Assembly: GCA_964551735.1 (NCBI GenBank)
Contig: CAZKEF010000005.1
Coordinates: 124,001-188,000 of the forward strand
Direction: 5' to 3'
Origin: DAOUAT01 sp964551735
GTDB lineage: Bacteria > Chloroflexota > Anaerolineae > CG2-30-64-16
DNA length: 64,000 nucleotides
Shown here: positions 34,844 to 43,311 of the stretch, piece after piece
How positions within the stretch are numbered: the first letter of the stretch is position 1
Layout of the letters: each line of letters starts with the position of its first letter
Translations under genes and position numbers: made by a program
The notes under the pieces: model-generated
What the model was told of the DNA's origin: nothing
Databases searched by the model: none
The model's input: the letters and a program-made list of their open reading frames with translations, nothing else

Positions 34844-35233
34844 TCATGGCTCAAGTGGGGCACGCAGGCCGCGGCGCACTGCTTCACCCAGCGCCTCCGA
34901 TTGGCGCAGCCATAGCTCGTCATAGCCTTGCATGAGCGCGACCAGTTCTTGCTGCTCTCGGCTGGTCAGAATCCCTTCGCGCTGTTTTTCCAGCAGATCA
35001 CCCACGCGCTGCGCCACTTCGATGTTGAAATCGGGCTTGCAGAGGGCGATCACTTCGGCGTCCGAGAGCGTTGACAAAGGCCTCGTCCAGGTCGGAGGGG
35101 TCTTGCGCGGGCTCAGCACGATGGTCAGCGCATCGGTCAGCGTTTTCGCCACGTCGTGGCGCGTCAAGACAGCCCATCGGCTGGCGGTTTCATAGAGTTC
35201 GTTGGATAGCGTCAATGTCACCTGCACACTCAT
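34844..35233 (-). CDS. Small protein of unknown function, possibly a ribbon-helix-helix-like regulator
   Basis: I do not recognise a named family. From the ATG at 35233 (AGGAGG 10 nt upstream) it encodes 129 residues. The first 40 (VTLTLSNELYETASRWAVLT) resemble the N terminus of small antitoxin- or CopG-like proteins; the rest is predicted helical and charged (DLLEKQREGILTSREQQELV). Similar small genes in related bacteria are, as far as I recall, often followed by an HNH nuclease gene; nothing intact follows here. It lies just downstream of the restriction-modification gene on the same strand, with a 94-bp gap. Confidence 0.6.
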   Translation of the reverse strand: MSVQVTLTLSNELYETASRWAVLTRHDVAKTLTDALTIVLSPRKTPPTWTRPLSTLSDAEVIALCKPDFNIEVAQRVGDLLEKQREGILTSREQQELVALMQGYDELWLRQSEALGEAVRRGLRAPLEP

Positions 35234-35327
35234 CGGTTGCGACCTCCTCTCCGGGTCATTCACCATCTTGACTCGTGTCTTACCAAATTCTCACATGCTA
35301 TGCAACCGCAGGACGAAACTTCCCCTC

Positions 35328-38300
35328 TCACCCCACCGGCCACGCGGGGATCGCGGCGTCCACTGCGGCCATGATGCGGATCGTCTCGGCCAGCGCCACG
35401 ACCATGCGCTGGTAGTGGGTCAGGTCATCGTAGGTGAGCCGGCGGCCGACGCGGTCCTTCAGCCACTTCTGGCACGGCTGGTAGCCGCCCACCTGGAAGC
35501 GCCAGACCTCCGGCGGCACGCCGTCGAAATACTGGCCCGGCTTGCCGGCTTTGGCGTCGTCCGCGCTGATATAGACGCGGCGCGCCGCCTCGTCGTAGCG
35601 CGGATGGCTCTTTGCCACCAGCCCATCGCCGGAGATGGGGAAGCGGGTGATGGGCTTGAGCAACACCGGCGCGGCGTCGGCGTCCAGCAGGTGCAGGCTG
35701 ACCAGCTCACGGCCCAGGCCGGCCAGCCGCCAGAAGAGCGCCGGGTCGGACGTGATCGGCACGCGCGGAAAGTCAATCTTCAGGAACTCGGCGTAGCGGC
35801 TGCGGTAGGTGGGGCTGTGGAAGATGGCGTAGATGTAGCCGAACAGGTCTTCGGGGGTGAAAGTTTCCCGGCGGTTGGAAACCGCGGCCACCGTCGCCAA
35901 GTCCACCTGCGTGGACTCTCCGTCAGTCGGCGCAGGCCGACTTCGCAGGGGTAGCTGCGATCGCGAAGCATCCCTGTGGGACTTCCAGTCGCCCGGCCCC
36001 CCGCCCCACGCAAACCGCAGCCCCGTCCGCGCTTCCACCTCTGCCACGAACGCCGGCGCCAGGTTCGGCACGCGGCCGGCCGCATCGGGCGGCCAGAGGG
36101 TGATGGTCAACCAGTAGGCTTGATCTGTCTTTGTTTTGTTGGCTTCTGGATAGAGATACAAGGGTAGCAGAGTATTGATGTCGTAGGCTGCGCAGGATTT
36201 GTGCCCACAGATCGCCTTGCTCACCAAGACATCCCATTGATCACGAGTTTGACGCGTGGCAATCAAGCCTATATTGAGTCTGCCGAGCATATGCCGCATC
36301 ACTTCAGGCCTCGGCATACAAATGAAGCCTCGAGTCTGGCCCGTGTAGTAGGTGAAGCGAACATCGAACGGACGATACAGAAATTCCACTACCCGGCTAT
36401 CATCTGCCCCGTTGTTACGGATGTCATCTTGTGCAAGCTGGACCTTCCAATCTCGTACGTCACTGCCCAACTGATACTTTTCTCTTGCTGTTTCAGGGGG
36501 CAAATTGACGAAGTCTTTTACCGTGTTGATAACTTCTTCGGGTGTCCAATGGATGGTCAGGTTGTCGCGCGCACTCACTATACCGGCCGAGTTCACCGGA
36601 AAGATCTCCGTCGCCTTCCACCCTCGCTCGTACTCCCCCAACCGATCCACGTCCTGCGGCACGAACAGGTAGAACGGCGCTTGCGGGGCCAGCGGCCGCC
36701 AGGGCGTGGTGCGCACGTCATCGGCCGCCAGTTGCTCGTACTTGTCGGACCGCGGCCCCCACAGCTCGGCGTGATGCACCCACGCGGGCCCCGTCTTCCC
36801 CGGCGCCTTCACGAAGATGCCGATGGCCACGCCCTGCTGGATGTCGAAGACGTTCTCGTCCTTGCCGCCGTCGGGCGCGATCTCGCGCTTCTTGGCGTTG
36901 CCGTGCAGGTCCAACACGTAGATGTCACTGAAGGTCGCCATCAGCGACCGGCGCATGCCGCGGAAGGTGGGGTTGTCCAGGTAGGAGTGGTTGGTGATGA
37001 ACGCCAGGATGCCCGCGCCGGTGCGCTCGATGCGCCACTGGGCCCAGCGGATGAACTTGACGTAGTCGTCCTGCAGCCACTTGGGGTTGCGCTCGCCCAA
37101 CGGCTGGCCGTCCACCTCGTAGTAGCCCGGCGCCCGGCCCCCGTCCGGCAGCGTCCCTTTCAGCAGCCCGTCAATCCACGGCCCCTTGTTGGCCGAGTGG
37201 CCGGAGTAGGGCGGGTTGCCGAACACCACCAGCACCGGCAGGTCTTGCTTCACCCGGTCCGCGGCCGCGGTCTCCCGCGCCAGGAACTGCGTGAAGAGCG
37301 GCAGGCCGGTGTGCTCGTGGGGCGGCTCCAGCGCGTTGGTCAGGTAGACCCCGATGCGCTCGTCCTGGCTGAAATCGTAGGCCCAGGCCCCGCGCAGGCC
37401 GTCGGGCAGGTCGAGCCCGGCCAGTTGCAGCCCCAGCTTGAAGTGCGCCACCGCGTAGGGCGCCATCAGCAGCTCGAAGCCGAAGAGCCGCGGCAGCAGG
37501 TGGTCGCGCACGTAGCCGGGCCACATGCCCGCGTTCCCGCCCCGCATGAAGCCCGCGCGGATGTGGTCAACCACGGTGTAGGGGAAGGTCGCAGTGCCGG
37601 TCGCCGGATCCAGCAGCAGCACCTTGTGGACCTTGACCTTTTTGGCCGGTTTCGCGCCGCCCTTGCCGGCCGGCGCGGGGTTGGGGTTCTCCAGCTCGAT
37701 CTGCGTGCTGTCGGCCAGCCCCGCGGGGCATTTGAACCGCGTCCGCAGCAGGTGATCCAGCGAGCGCACGATGTAGGAGGCCACCGGCGCGGGCGTGTAG
37801 TAGACTCCCCGCGCCTCGCGCAGCCTGGGGTCATACGCGGCCAGGAACGTCTCGTAGAAGTGCATGACCGGGTCTTCCTGGCCCGTCCGTTTGCCGAATT
37901 CGGCCAGGATGCTGCCCATGTCCGCGTCCGCCAGGGTCGCCACCAGGTCGGCCACGAAGCCGGCGAACGGCTCGTCGTCCATCTGCGGCCCGCTCACCTG
38001 GTAGAAGAAGTCGCGCAGGAACGGGTTGGTCTTGGGGATCAGGTGCTGCGCCTCCTGGCGGGTGAAGCCGGCCGATGTATCCATGACGCGCGCCGAGAAG
38101 AGCCCGTAGGCCAGCGTCTGCGCCACCATGTCCGCAAACTCGCCGGTCTTGGCCGGCTGGTCCAGGTCCGCGATCAGCACCCGGGCGAACGCCGCGCGCC
38201 AGCCCCGCAGCAGGTCGGATGCGCGCTCCCCCTCGAACGCGGCCGCGATGATGTCGCGGATCATGTGCGCCAGCCGCGCCATGTGCACCGCCAACGCCTG

Positions 38301-38774
38301 GGGGCTGGCGATGGGCTCGGGCCGGTGCGCCAGGAAGTCCCCCAGCAGCGCCGCCACCGCCTGGCTCCCGCCCTTCTCCGCGACCAGCTTGCCGCCCGCG
38401 GCCGGCCGCGCCAGCCGCGCCACGGCCCGGCGCTCGCCGTCCACGTACCAGCGGAATTCCAGGTAGTCGGTGAGGATCAGGTTGGGCAGGGCAGCCAGGT
38501 AGCGCCGCACCTGCTCGGAACGCTGCGCGTCGTCCAGCGACTTGTTGACGTCCTTGGCCTCGACATAGCCGATGTTCAGGAAGCTGTCCGCCTGGATCAC
38601 GACCAGGTCGGGCGCGCCGCACGCGATGCGCTGCGGCTCATTGATCGCCCTGGCCCCGGGCGCCAGCGCCTCGATCAGCGCCACCAGCGCGGGGCGGTGG
38701 GTGTGCTCGGTCGCGCCGCCGGCCAGCAGCGCGGCCTCGATGGCTTTGGTGTAGGGGGTGAGTGGTTTCGGCAT
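35328..38774 (-). CDS. Single-chain restriction-modification enzyme (PD-(D/E)xK nuclease plus N6-adenine methyltransferase)
   Basis: A 1148-residue protein that should both methylate and cut DNA. Near the N terminus a PD-(D/E)xK nuclease signature is visible (GAPDL with Asp56, then Glu72-x-Lys74 in YVEAKD). The methyltransferase has motif I DPATGTATF (389-397) and motif IV NPPYSG (520-525), typical of adenine-N6 enzymes. The C-terminal region (NLAPAFVAEVEARTGLRF, then ETFTPEDLFGYIYAIFHSPTYR) matches the specificity domain of type ISP enzymes. No helicase motifs are present between nuclease and methylase, unlike true ISP enzymes, so it should act more like a type IIG enzyme. About residues 935-965 are encoded by a dispersed repeat. 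No separate methylase or specificity gene is nearby. Confidence 0.8.
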   Translation of the reverse strand: MPKPLTPYTKAIEAALLAGGATEHTHRPALVALIEALAPGARAINEPQRIACGAPDLVVIQADSFLNIGYVEAKDVNKSLDDAQRSEQVRRYLAALPNLILTDYLEFRWYVDGERRAVARLARPAAGGKLVAEKGGSQAVAALLGDFLAHRPEPIASPQALAVHMARLAHMIRDIIAAAFEGERASDLLRGWRAAFARVLIADLDQPAKTGEFADMVAQTLAYGLFSARVMDTSAGFTRQEAQHLIPKTNPFLRDFFYQVSGPQMDDEPFAGFVADLVATLADADMGSILAEFGKRTGQEDPVMHFYETFLAAYDPRLREARGVYYTPAPVASYIVRSLDHLLRTRFKCPAGLADSTQIELENPNPAPAGKGGAKPAKKVKVHKVLLLDPATGTATFPYTVVDHIRAGFMRGGNAGMWPGYVRDHLLPRLFGFELLMAPYAVAHFKLGLQLAGLDLPDGLRGAWAYDFSQDERIGVYLTNALEPPHEHTGLPLFTQFLARETAAADRVKQDLPVLVVFGNPPYSGHSANKGPWIDGLLKGTLPDGGRAPGYYEVDGQPLGERNPKWLQDDYVKFIRWAQWRIERTGAGILAFITNHSYLDNPTFRGMRRSLMATFSDIYVLDLHGNAKKREIAPDGGKDENVFDIQQGVAIGIFVKAPGKTGPAWVHHAELWGPRSDKYEQLAADDVRTTPWRPLAPQAPFYLFVPQDVDRLGEYERGWKATEIFPVNSAGIVSARDNLTIHWTPEEVINTVKDFVNLPPETAREKYQLGSDVRDWKVQLAQDDIRNNGADDSRVVEFLYRPFDVRFTYYTGQTRGFICMPRPEVMRHMLGRLNIGLIATRQTRDQWDVLVSKAICGHKSCAAYDINTLLPLYLYPEANKTKTDQAYWLTITLWPPDAAGRVPNLAPAFVAEVEARTGLRFAWGGGPGDWKSHRDASRSQLPLRSRPAPTDGESTQVDLATVAAVSNRRETFTPEDLFGYIYAIFHSPTYRSRYAEFLKIDFPRVPITSDPALFWRLAGLGRELVSLHLLDADAAPVLLKPITRFPISGDGLVAKSHPRYDEAARRVYISADDAKAGKPGQYFDGVPPEVWRFQVGGYQPCQKWLKDRVGRRLTYDDLTHYQRMVVALAETIRIMAAVDAAIPAWPVG
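35881..35970 (+). repeat. Dispersed repeat DR2, copy inside the restriction-modification gene
   Basis: Two adjacent palindromes, AGTCCACCTGCGTGGACT (35900-35917) and AGTCGGCGCAGGCCGACT (35925-35942), with flanks ACCGCGGC and TTCGCAGGGGTAGC, recur in inverted orientation at 54771-54870. In this copy the whole element is translated in frame, adding roughly 30 residues (SQLPLRSRPAPTDGESTQVD region) just before the conserved ETFTPED segment. Confidence 0.8.
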
Positions 38775-38868
38775 GAACCGATTTTAGCCGGTTTTGCGCC
38801 TGCTGGCAACTGGGTCGAGAACCGGGCGCAGACTAATCCGGCCTACTTGCACATCGCACATCGCTCAG

Positions 38869-39408
38869 CTACCCACCCTGCACCAACGCAAAATCAAACT
38901 CCCCCACCCGGTTCGAGTTGCCGGAGACCCCGTCCCCGTTCTGGCCGCGCACCACCCAGAAATGGTTGGTCGCGGGATCGCCGATGACCTGCACGGTTGG
39001 CAGCAGCGGGTCGCCCGTCCCGGCGGCGTAGCGGTCCACGCCGTCGTCGGTGTATTCGATGATCGACCCCTGGCCGTATGCCCCGGCTGGGATGTAGCGG
39101 ATCTGGTTGCCCGCGCCCGACCCCGGCTCGAAATAGGGCGCTGTGCCGCGCCAGACCTGGTAGGCTTCACTTTCGATCACGTGCTCCCATGAAAGCAGGG
39201 CGTTGGGCGTGTTCGGCATGCGCGCGACGCTGATCCACGGCGCTTCCGGTGCAGCAGCCGGGCCGATCAAGCCGTCCAGGGCTGGGACGTCCAGTCCATC
39301 CGGGATTGGGTCTTGCACTCTGGCAGCGGCCCCACCGGGCGCCAGCAGCGCGGCGATCAGCATGAGCCCGATCAGGCCCTGGCCTGACGGTCTGGATATG
39401 TGTCTCAT
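38869..39408 (-). CDS. Small secreted protein consisting mainly of the type B tail
   Basis: A 179-residue protein with a signal peptide (MRHISRPSGQGLIGLMLIAAL, up to AAA at about 29) and one fibronectin-like domain that is the type B tail (VWRGTAPYF, IGDPATNHFWVVR, SNRVGEFDF). The start at 39408 has GAGGTG 9 nt upstream; a start at 39447 would put 13 extra residues before the signal peptide. The same tail ends the subtilase and the second C25 protease. It follows that protease on the same strand, after a hairpin and a tandem repeat. It has no enzyme domain. It could be a remnant of a longer gene or a free-standing partner or decoy of the tail-processing system. Confidence 0.7.
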   Translation of the reverse strand: MRHISRPSGQGLIGLMLIAALLAPGGAAARVQDPIPDGLDVPALDGLIGPAAAPEAPWISVARMPNTPNALLSWEHVIESEAYQVWRGTAPYFEPGSGAGNQIRYIPAGAYGQGSIIEYTDDGVDRYAAGTGDPLLPTVQVIGDPATNHFWVVRGQNGDGVSGNSNRVGEFDFALVQGG

Positions 39409-39453
39409 CTTGGAACACCTCACCTGGCAGGGTTGGAGATTCTTCACTTCGTT

Positions 39454-39528
39454 CAGAATGACAGCAAGCAGAATGACAACAAGCAGAATGACAGCAAGCA
39501 GAATGACAACAAGCAGAATGACAACAAG
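39454..39528. repeat. Five tandem 15-bp repeats
   Basis: Five direct copies of CAGAATGACARCAAG (R is A or G) lie between the second C25 protease and the small tail protein. The preceding AGATTCTTC (39437-39445) plus the first CAGAATGAC form the same pair of motifs found inside the lactonase gene at 63111-63141. The period is a multiple of 3, but no gene is read through it. The repeats are direct and unspaced, so this is not a CRISPR array. Confidence 0.85.
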
Positions 39529-39534
39529 GAAATT

Positions 39535-39573
39535 CTCCGCTGCCGGCGGGTCTCAGACCCGCCGGCAGCGGAG
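39535..39573 (-). terminator. Strong hairpin after the second C25 protease gene
   Basis: A perfect 18-bp stem (39535-39552 with 39556-39573, core GCCGGCGGGTC) with a 3-nt loop lies about 48 nt after the protease stop. The downstream minus-strand sequence has only a short AATTT, so termination is likely but not certain. A related GGTCTGAGACCGGC element lies at 51576-51614. Confidence 0.5.
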
Positions 39574-39620
39574 AGGAAGTCAGGGAAATCTGCGTCCCAC
39601 CGGCGGCATCCGCGTCCCCA

Positions 39621-42600
39621 TTACTGCCCCGGCGTCAGGCGGAAGTCGAACTCGCCGACGCGGTTGGAGGGCTCGGACGCGCCGTCGCCGTTGCGGCTGC
39701 GCACCACCCAGAAGTAGTTGGTCGCCGGGTCGCCGATGATCTGCACGGCCGGCGGCGGGCTGGTCCCGTCGTCCGCCTGCTCGAAGCCCGGGCCCGCCCC
39801 CCGGAACCCGGCGTCCACCGTGGTAACCAGCGCGGCCCCGCCCGCGTCCGGGTCGAAGTAGGGCGCCGTGCCGCGCCAGACCTCGTACTGGCTGCTGTCC
39901 AGGCTGTGCGGCCAGCTCAGCCGCGCGCTGGCGTCCCCGGCCGCGATGGCCACCGCGGGCGGGTTGGGCGGGGTGGCGGGCACGCGCAGCGCCAGCGCCG
40001 GGTCGCCGAATAGGATCTGCGTGTCCACGACGTCGTGCCACGCGGCGCTGTTGGCGAAGAAGTACAGCTTGGCCTGGTTTGCGGCATCCCCCACGGGCCG
40101 GATGCGGTCGCGGAAGACCGCCAGGGTCAGCCCCTCGTTCAGCGTCAGCAGCGCGTTGCCGATGTGCAGCCCGCTGGGCGAGAAGTCCGCGACCGGCCCC
40201 TTGCCGGGCTGGATCAGGATGTGCTCGCCCAGCGCCTGGTAGTTGCTGGACAGGTTGATGAAGTAGCCGGTCCAGCAGGAGTAGTGGACGCTCAACGGCC
40301 ACTGGGGGCTTTCGTACAACTGGGTGAAGATGCTGAACACCTGGGTGCTGCCCCACCGGAAGCGCGAGGCGTGGCCGAACCACTGCACCAGCACGCTGTC
40401 GGTGAAGGCCTCCTTGATCGCCGTGTTCATGGCCCAGGCGTCGGTGAAATCCTTGTTCCAGTAGATGGTCCGGCTCTCCAGCGCGGGGGGCAGCCAGCTC
40501 AGGCGCACCTCGTCGCTGAGCGCGTGGAAGTTGCCGGCCGGGTCGGCCCAGTTGTCGGCTACGAAGCTGGCGCGGCTTTGCCATGCGCCGTCAGGGGCGG
40601 CCAGGATGTCCTCGTAGGCCAGCGTCTTGTCCACCACCGCGGTCACATCGGCCGGGTTGCGCGCGGGGATGCGGCCGATGGCCATGTCGGCCAGGTAATC
40701 GTCCGGCCCGTCCACGCTGACGTAGCGGTTGTCGGCCGCGGTCTCGCCGATCCAGGGGTCCACGGCAATCAGGTAGGGCGGGATCAGGTTGGGCAGCGTC
40801 GTGCCGCTCACGCCCTTGAAGTCGTAGTGGCCATCCCCCACCAACAGCACGTAACGCGGCGGCCCCTCCTCGGTGTGCCAGTTGGCGTAGGCGAAGGCCA
40901 GGAACTCGCGGATCGCCTCCGGGTCGGTCAGGCCGTCGTTGAACTCGTCGTAGATGTCTTGCACATCCACCTTGGCCACGGCCAACCCCTGGCTGCCGCG
41001 GTAGTCCAGCAGCGGCTGGATCGCGTCCCACAGGCTGCGGTGCACGATGGCGATGTAATCGGCCGCGTGGGGCATGGAGCTCCAGGAGGACGGCTGGTCG
41101 AAGGCCACTGACACGGGCGCCAGCAGCGCCTCCGGGGTCGCCAGGGCGTAGCTGGCCGGCGGGTCGTCGGCCGCCCAGGCATCCCAGAAGTGCACGCTAT
41201 AGCTGACGCCGTCGCTGATCGCCTCGGAAGCGGTGAGCTGCACCGGCGCCAGCGGCCGGCGTATGTCGTAGATGCGGGCCGTGTCCGTGGTGAAGCCGGT
41301 GACGGTGATCTGCATGGTCGGGCCGGGCGCGTCAATGCCTTCGATGAGGATGCGATCCCCTTCCGCGTCGGGCTGCGCAGGGTACGCTACCTCCAGCCAG
41401 TCCGGGTAGACCCAGTATTCGCTCAGCACGGGCAGTTGGCTCAGTGCGGCCTCCAGCGTCACCGTGCCCGGGGTGACGTCCAGCCACGCGGCCGGCGCGG
41501 CCGCCTCGGCCAGGTAGCCCACCCGCCCCTTCCACTGCCAGGTCGTGACGTCGTGGCCGTTTAGCCGCAGCGCCACCGACTGGTCGGGGTCGGGGGCCTG
41601 TTCTTTGCCGCCGTAGAGCTGCGCGCGGAAACGGACCTCCCCTGTGGCCAGCGGGTCGTCCACTGCCAGCGTGTAAGTGCGCGCCTCGACCGGCGAGGCA
41701 GTCGTGGGGTAGATCGGGTCGTCGAACCAGTGATCCGCGTCCTGCGGCAGGGGGTAGTCGCTGTAGTACGCCTTGTCGCTTTCGATGCGCAGCGTCTGGG
41801 TGATGGCGGTCACGGCCGGCTCGGCGCCGGTGGGCGCGGCCGCGCGCGTGCTCATGCGCGCCAGGGGTGGGGCCGGCTGCCCGCGCCAATAGAAGCGGTA
41901 CACGTTGTGCGCCATGTAGCGGCCCTGGTACGGCTCCGCGTGGAAGACCACCAGGTCGCCGGGGTCGAAGGCGCCGTCCGCCTCGCCGATCACCTGGATC
42001 TGCACCGTCTGGCCGCGGTGGGTGATGAAGAAGGAGGCCGGGTTCACCGCGTCCAACGGCACGCCCGCGGCCAGCAGGTCGTCGTAGGTCAGGCGGTAGA
42101 GCCCGCGCTGGCCCGTCAGGATCCGCAGCGCGCCGAAGGGGGCGTCGGGCGCGTCCGCCGGGCCGGTGAGGCCGGCGCCGGCGGACGCGGCCTTGGCTGC
42201 CGGCGCCGGCACCGCTTCGGCCGCGCCGCGCACGCGCACCGTGACGATCACCTCCGGGTGGTGCAGCACCTCGCGTGTCACCGGGTTATATTGAAAGGGG
42301 AACACGCGCACGGCCAGCAGCCGGCGGCCGCGCTGCCACTGCTCATGGCCGGCCACGGCCGGCGCGGTGGGATAGAACGCGTCGGCCTGGTAGATGGCAG
42401 GGTCGGGCCGGCCGTGCACCGGCGCGACCGCGGGCAGCTCGGGCTGGCGGGTCCAGCTCTCGGCCCCGGTGAACGCGGGCGCGGGCGCGGGCGCGGGCGG
42501 GATGGCGGGATGCTGCGGCAGGACGCGGCTGCCCGCGGTGTCCACCATCAGCTCCCACTCGCCCGTCGCGGGCAGTGCCACAACCATGCCGTGGACCGGC

Positions 42601-42809
42601 AGCCGCGGCGCGCCGGGCGCGTCGTTCAGGCTGTAGCCCGGCACGCGCAGCGCGTCCCCGGCCAGGGTGTAGTGCGCGGTGACCACCCGCCGGGTGATCT
42701 CGGTGGTCTCGCCCGCCGCGGCGCCGCCGCCGGGCAGCCCGCCCAGCAGGACCGCGCCCAGCGCGCACCAGCCGATCAGTTTGCGCCAGCCTGGAAGCTT
42801 CATCCGCAT
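39621..42809 (-). CDS. C25 (gingipain-type) cysteine peptidase with type B tail, secreted
   Basis: A 1062-residue secreted protease, paralogous to the one at 2562-5507. It has a signal peptide (about 1-32), a propeptide-like half (FPFQYNP at about 170), and the C25 catalytic domain with His813 (GHAS) and Cys845 (SCWTGYF). Upstream are the family motifs LLVGDGHYDF and IGRIPAR. Unlike its paralogue it continues from about residue 951 with the type B tail (VWRGTAPYF, IGDPATNYFWVVR, SNRVGEFDF). In the Bacteroidota, C25 proteases rely on a C-terminal secretion domain; this tail is different but sits in the same position. The ATG at 42809 is preceded by GGGGGTG. The gene lies downstream of the small precursor-like peptide, behind that peptide's own terminator. 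Confidence 0.88.
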   Translation of the reverse strand: MRMKLPGWRKLIGWCALGAVLLGGLPGGGAAAGETTEITRRVVTAHYTLAGDALRVPGYSLNDAPGAPRLPVHGMVVALPATGEWELMVDTAGSRVLPQHPAIPPAPAPAPAFTGAESWTRQPELPAVAPVHGRPDPAIYQADAFYPTAPAVAGHEQWQRGRRLLAVRVFPFQYNPVTREVLHHPEVIVTVRVRGAAEAVPAPAAKAASAGAGLTGPADAPDAPFGALRILTGQRGLYRLTYDDLLAAGVPLDAVNPASFFITHRGQTVQIQVIGEADGAFDPGDLVVFHAEPYQGRYMAHNVYRFYWRGQPAPPLARMSTRAAAPTGAEPAVTAITQTLRIESDKAYYSDYPLPQDADHWFDDPIYPTTASPVEARTYTLAVDDPLATGEVRFRAQLYGGKEQAPDPDQSVALRLNGHDVTTWQWKGRVGYLAEAAAPAAWLDVTPGTVTLEAALSQLPVLSEYWVYPDWLEVAYPAQPDAEGDRILIEGIDAPGPTMQITVTGFTTDTARIYDIRRPLAPVQLTASEAISDGVSYSVHFWDAWAADDPPASYALATPEALLAPVSVAFDQPSSWSSMPHAADYIAIVHRSLWDAIQPLLDYRGSQGLAVAKVDVQDIYDEFNDGLTDPEAIREFLAFAYANWHTEEGPPRYVLLVGDGHYDFKGVSGTTLPNLIPPYLIAVDPWIGETAADNRYVSVDGPDDYLADMAIGRIPARNPADVTAVVDKTLAYEDILAAPDGAWQSRASFVADNWADPAGNFHALSDEVRLSWLPPALESRTIYWNKDFTDAWAMNTAIKEAFTDSVLVQWFGHASRFRWGSTQVFSIFTQLYESPQWPLSVHYSCWTGYFINLSSNYQALGEHILIQPGKGPVADFSPSGLHIGNALLTLNEGLTLAVFRDRIRPVGDAANQAKLYFFANSAAWHDVVDTQILFGDPALALRVPATPPNPPAVAIAAGDASARLSWPHSLDSSQYEVWRGTAPYFDPDAGGAALVTTVDAGFRGAGPGFEQADDGTSPPPAVQIIGDPATNYFWVVRSRNGDGASEPSNRVGEFDFRLTPGQ

Positions 42810-42876
42810 GTTTCACCCCCGTCCATGACCTGTATCAACGTCTGACCCCCATTATCCACTGGTCTGCCTCTGCGGC

Positions 42877-42917
42877 AAAACGCGCGTCAGCCGCGAGGAT
42901 ACCCTCGCGGCTGACGC
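42877..42917 (-). terminator. Rho-independent terminator after the precursor-like peptide gene
   Basis: A perfect 15-bp stem (GCGTCAGCCGCGAGG at 42884-42898 with its complement at 42903-42917) with a 4-nt loop is followed on the minus strand by GCG and four T. It separates the peptide gene from the C25 protease, so the peptide has its own transcript end. Confidence 0.75.
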
Positions 42918-42951
42918 AGCCTCTCTTTATCGCCGTCGCGGCCACATCGTC

Positions 42952-43161
42952 TCAGGGACCCGGGATGACGCAGGCGCCCTGGTCGCCCGATGTGCCCAGC
43001 GGCCCCATGAACCCGTTGGGCCCGATCACGGGGCCTTGGGGCGGCCCACCTTGGGCTGAAGCCTCCAGCGAGCGCTCCAGGACGATGGCAGGCGCCTGCC
43101 AGGCTTTGCGGGCCGGCTGCGTGGGCGTGTATGTCTCGCGAACGGTTGTCGTGATGGTCAT
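42952..43161 (-). CDS. Candidate RiPP precursor peptide (69 residues)
   Basis: A short gene with a strong AGGAGG site 6 nt before the ATG at 43161 and its own terminator. The peptide has two parts: a leader-like half with KAWQAPAIVLERSLEASAQ (residues 19-37) and a Gly/Pro-rich end from residue 38 (GGPPQGPVIGP ... GACVIPGP) with a single Cys at 64. The Trp-x-x-Pro-x-Ile pattern followed by a Leu/Glu/Ala helix resembles leaders that bind PqqD-like recognition proteins in lasso and radical-SAM peptide systems. A PqqD-like protein and a radical SAM/SPASM enzyme lie about 7-9 kb away on the same strand. The link is inference. It could also be a small structural protein. An in-frame ATG at 43206 is less likely because it lacks the ribosome site. 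Confidence 0.6.
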   Translation of the reverse strand: MTITTTVRETYTPTQPARKAWQAPAIVLERSLEASAQGGPPQGPVIGPNGFMGPLGTSGDQGACVIPGP

Positions 43162-43311
43162 GACCGCCTCCTCTTCAGGCACGATAACAGCAGATGTATA
43201 ATTCAATTAGCGATATAACGACGGAAGCGCACTGCGCGGACGCCTGGCGCCCACTGCTTCAGCGCCGGGAGCCGGCCGCGGCCAGCGCAGCCCGGCCCCC
43301 GGCGGATAGCG

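Noticed and set aside
36201..38987. Plus-strand frame of over 900 codons opposite the restriction-modification gene
   Set aside because: No domain or motif; the minus strand has methylase and nuclease motifs.
39454..39528. CRISPR-like array or minisatellite gene
   Set aside because: Five direct 15-bp copies without spacers and without a gene reading through.
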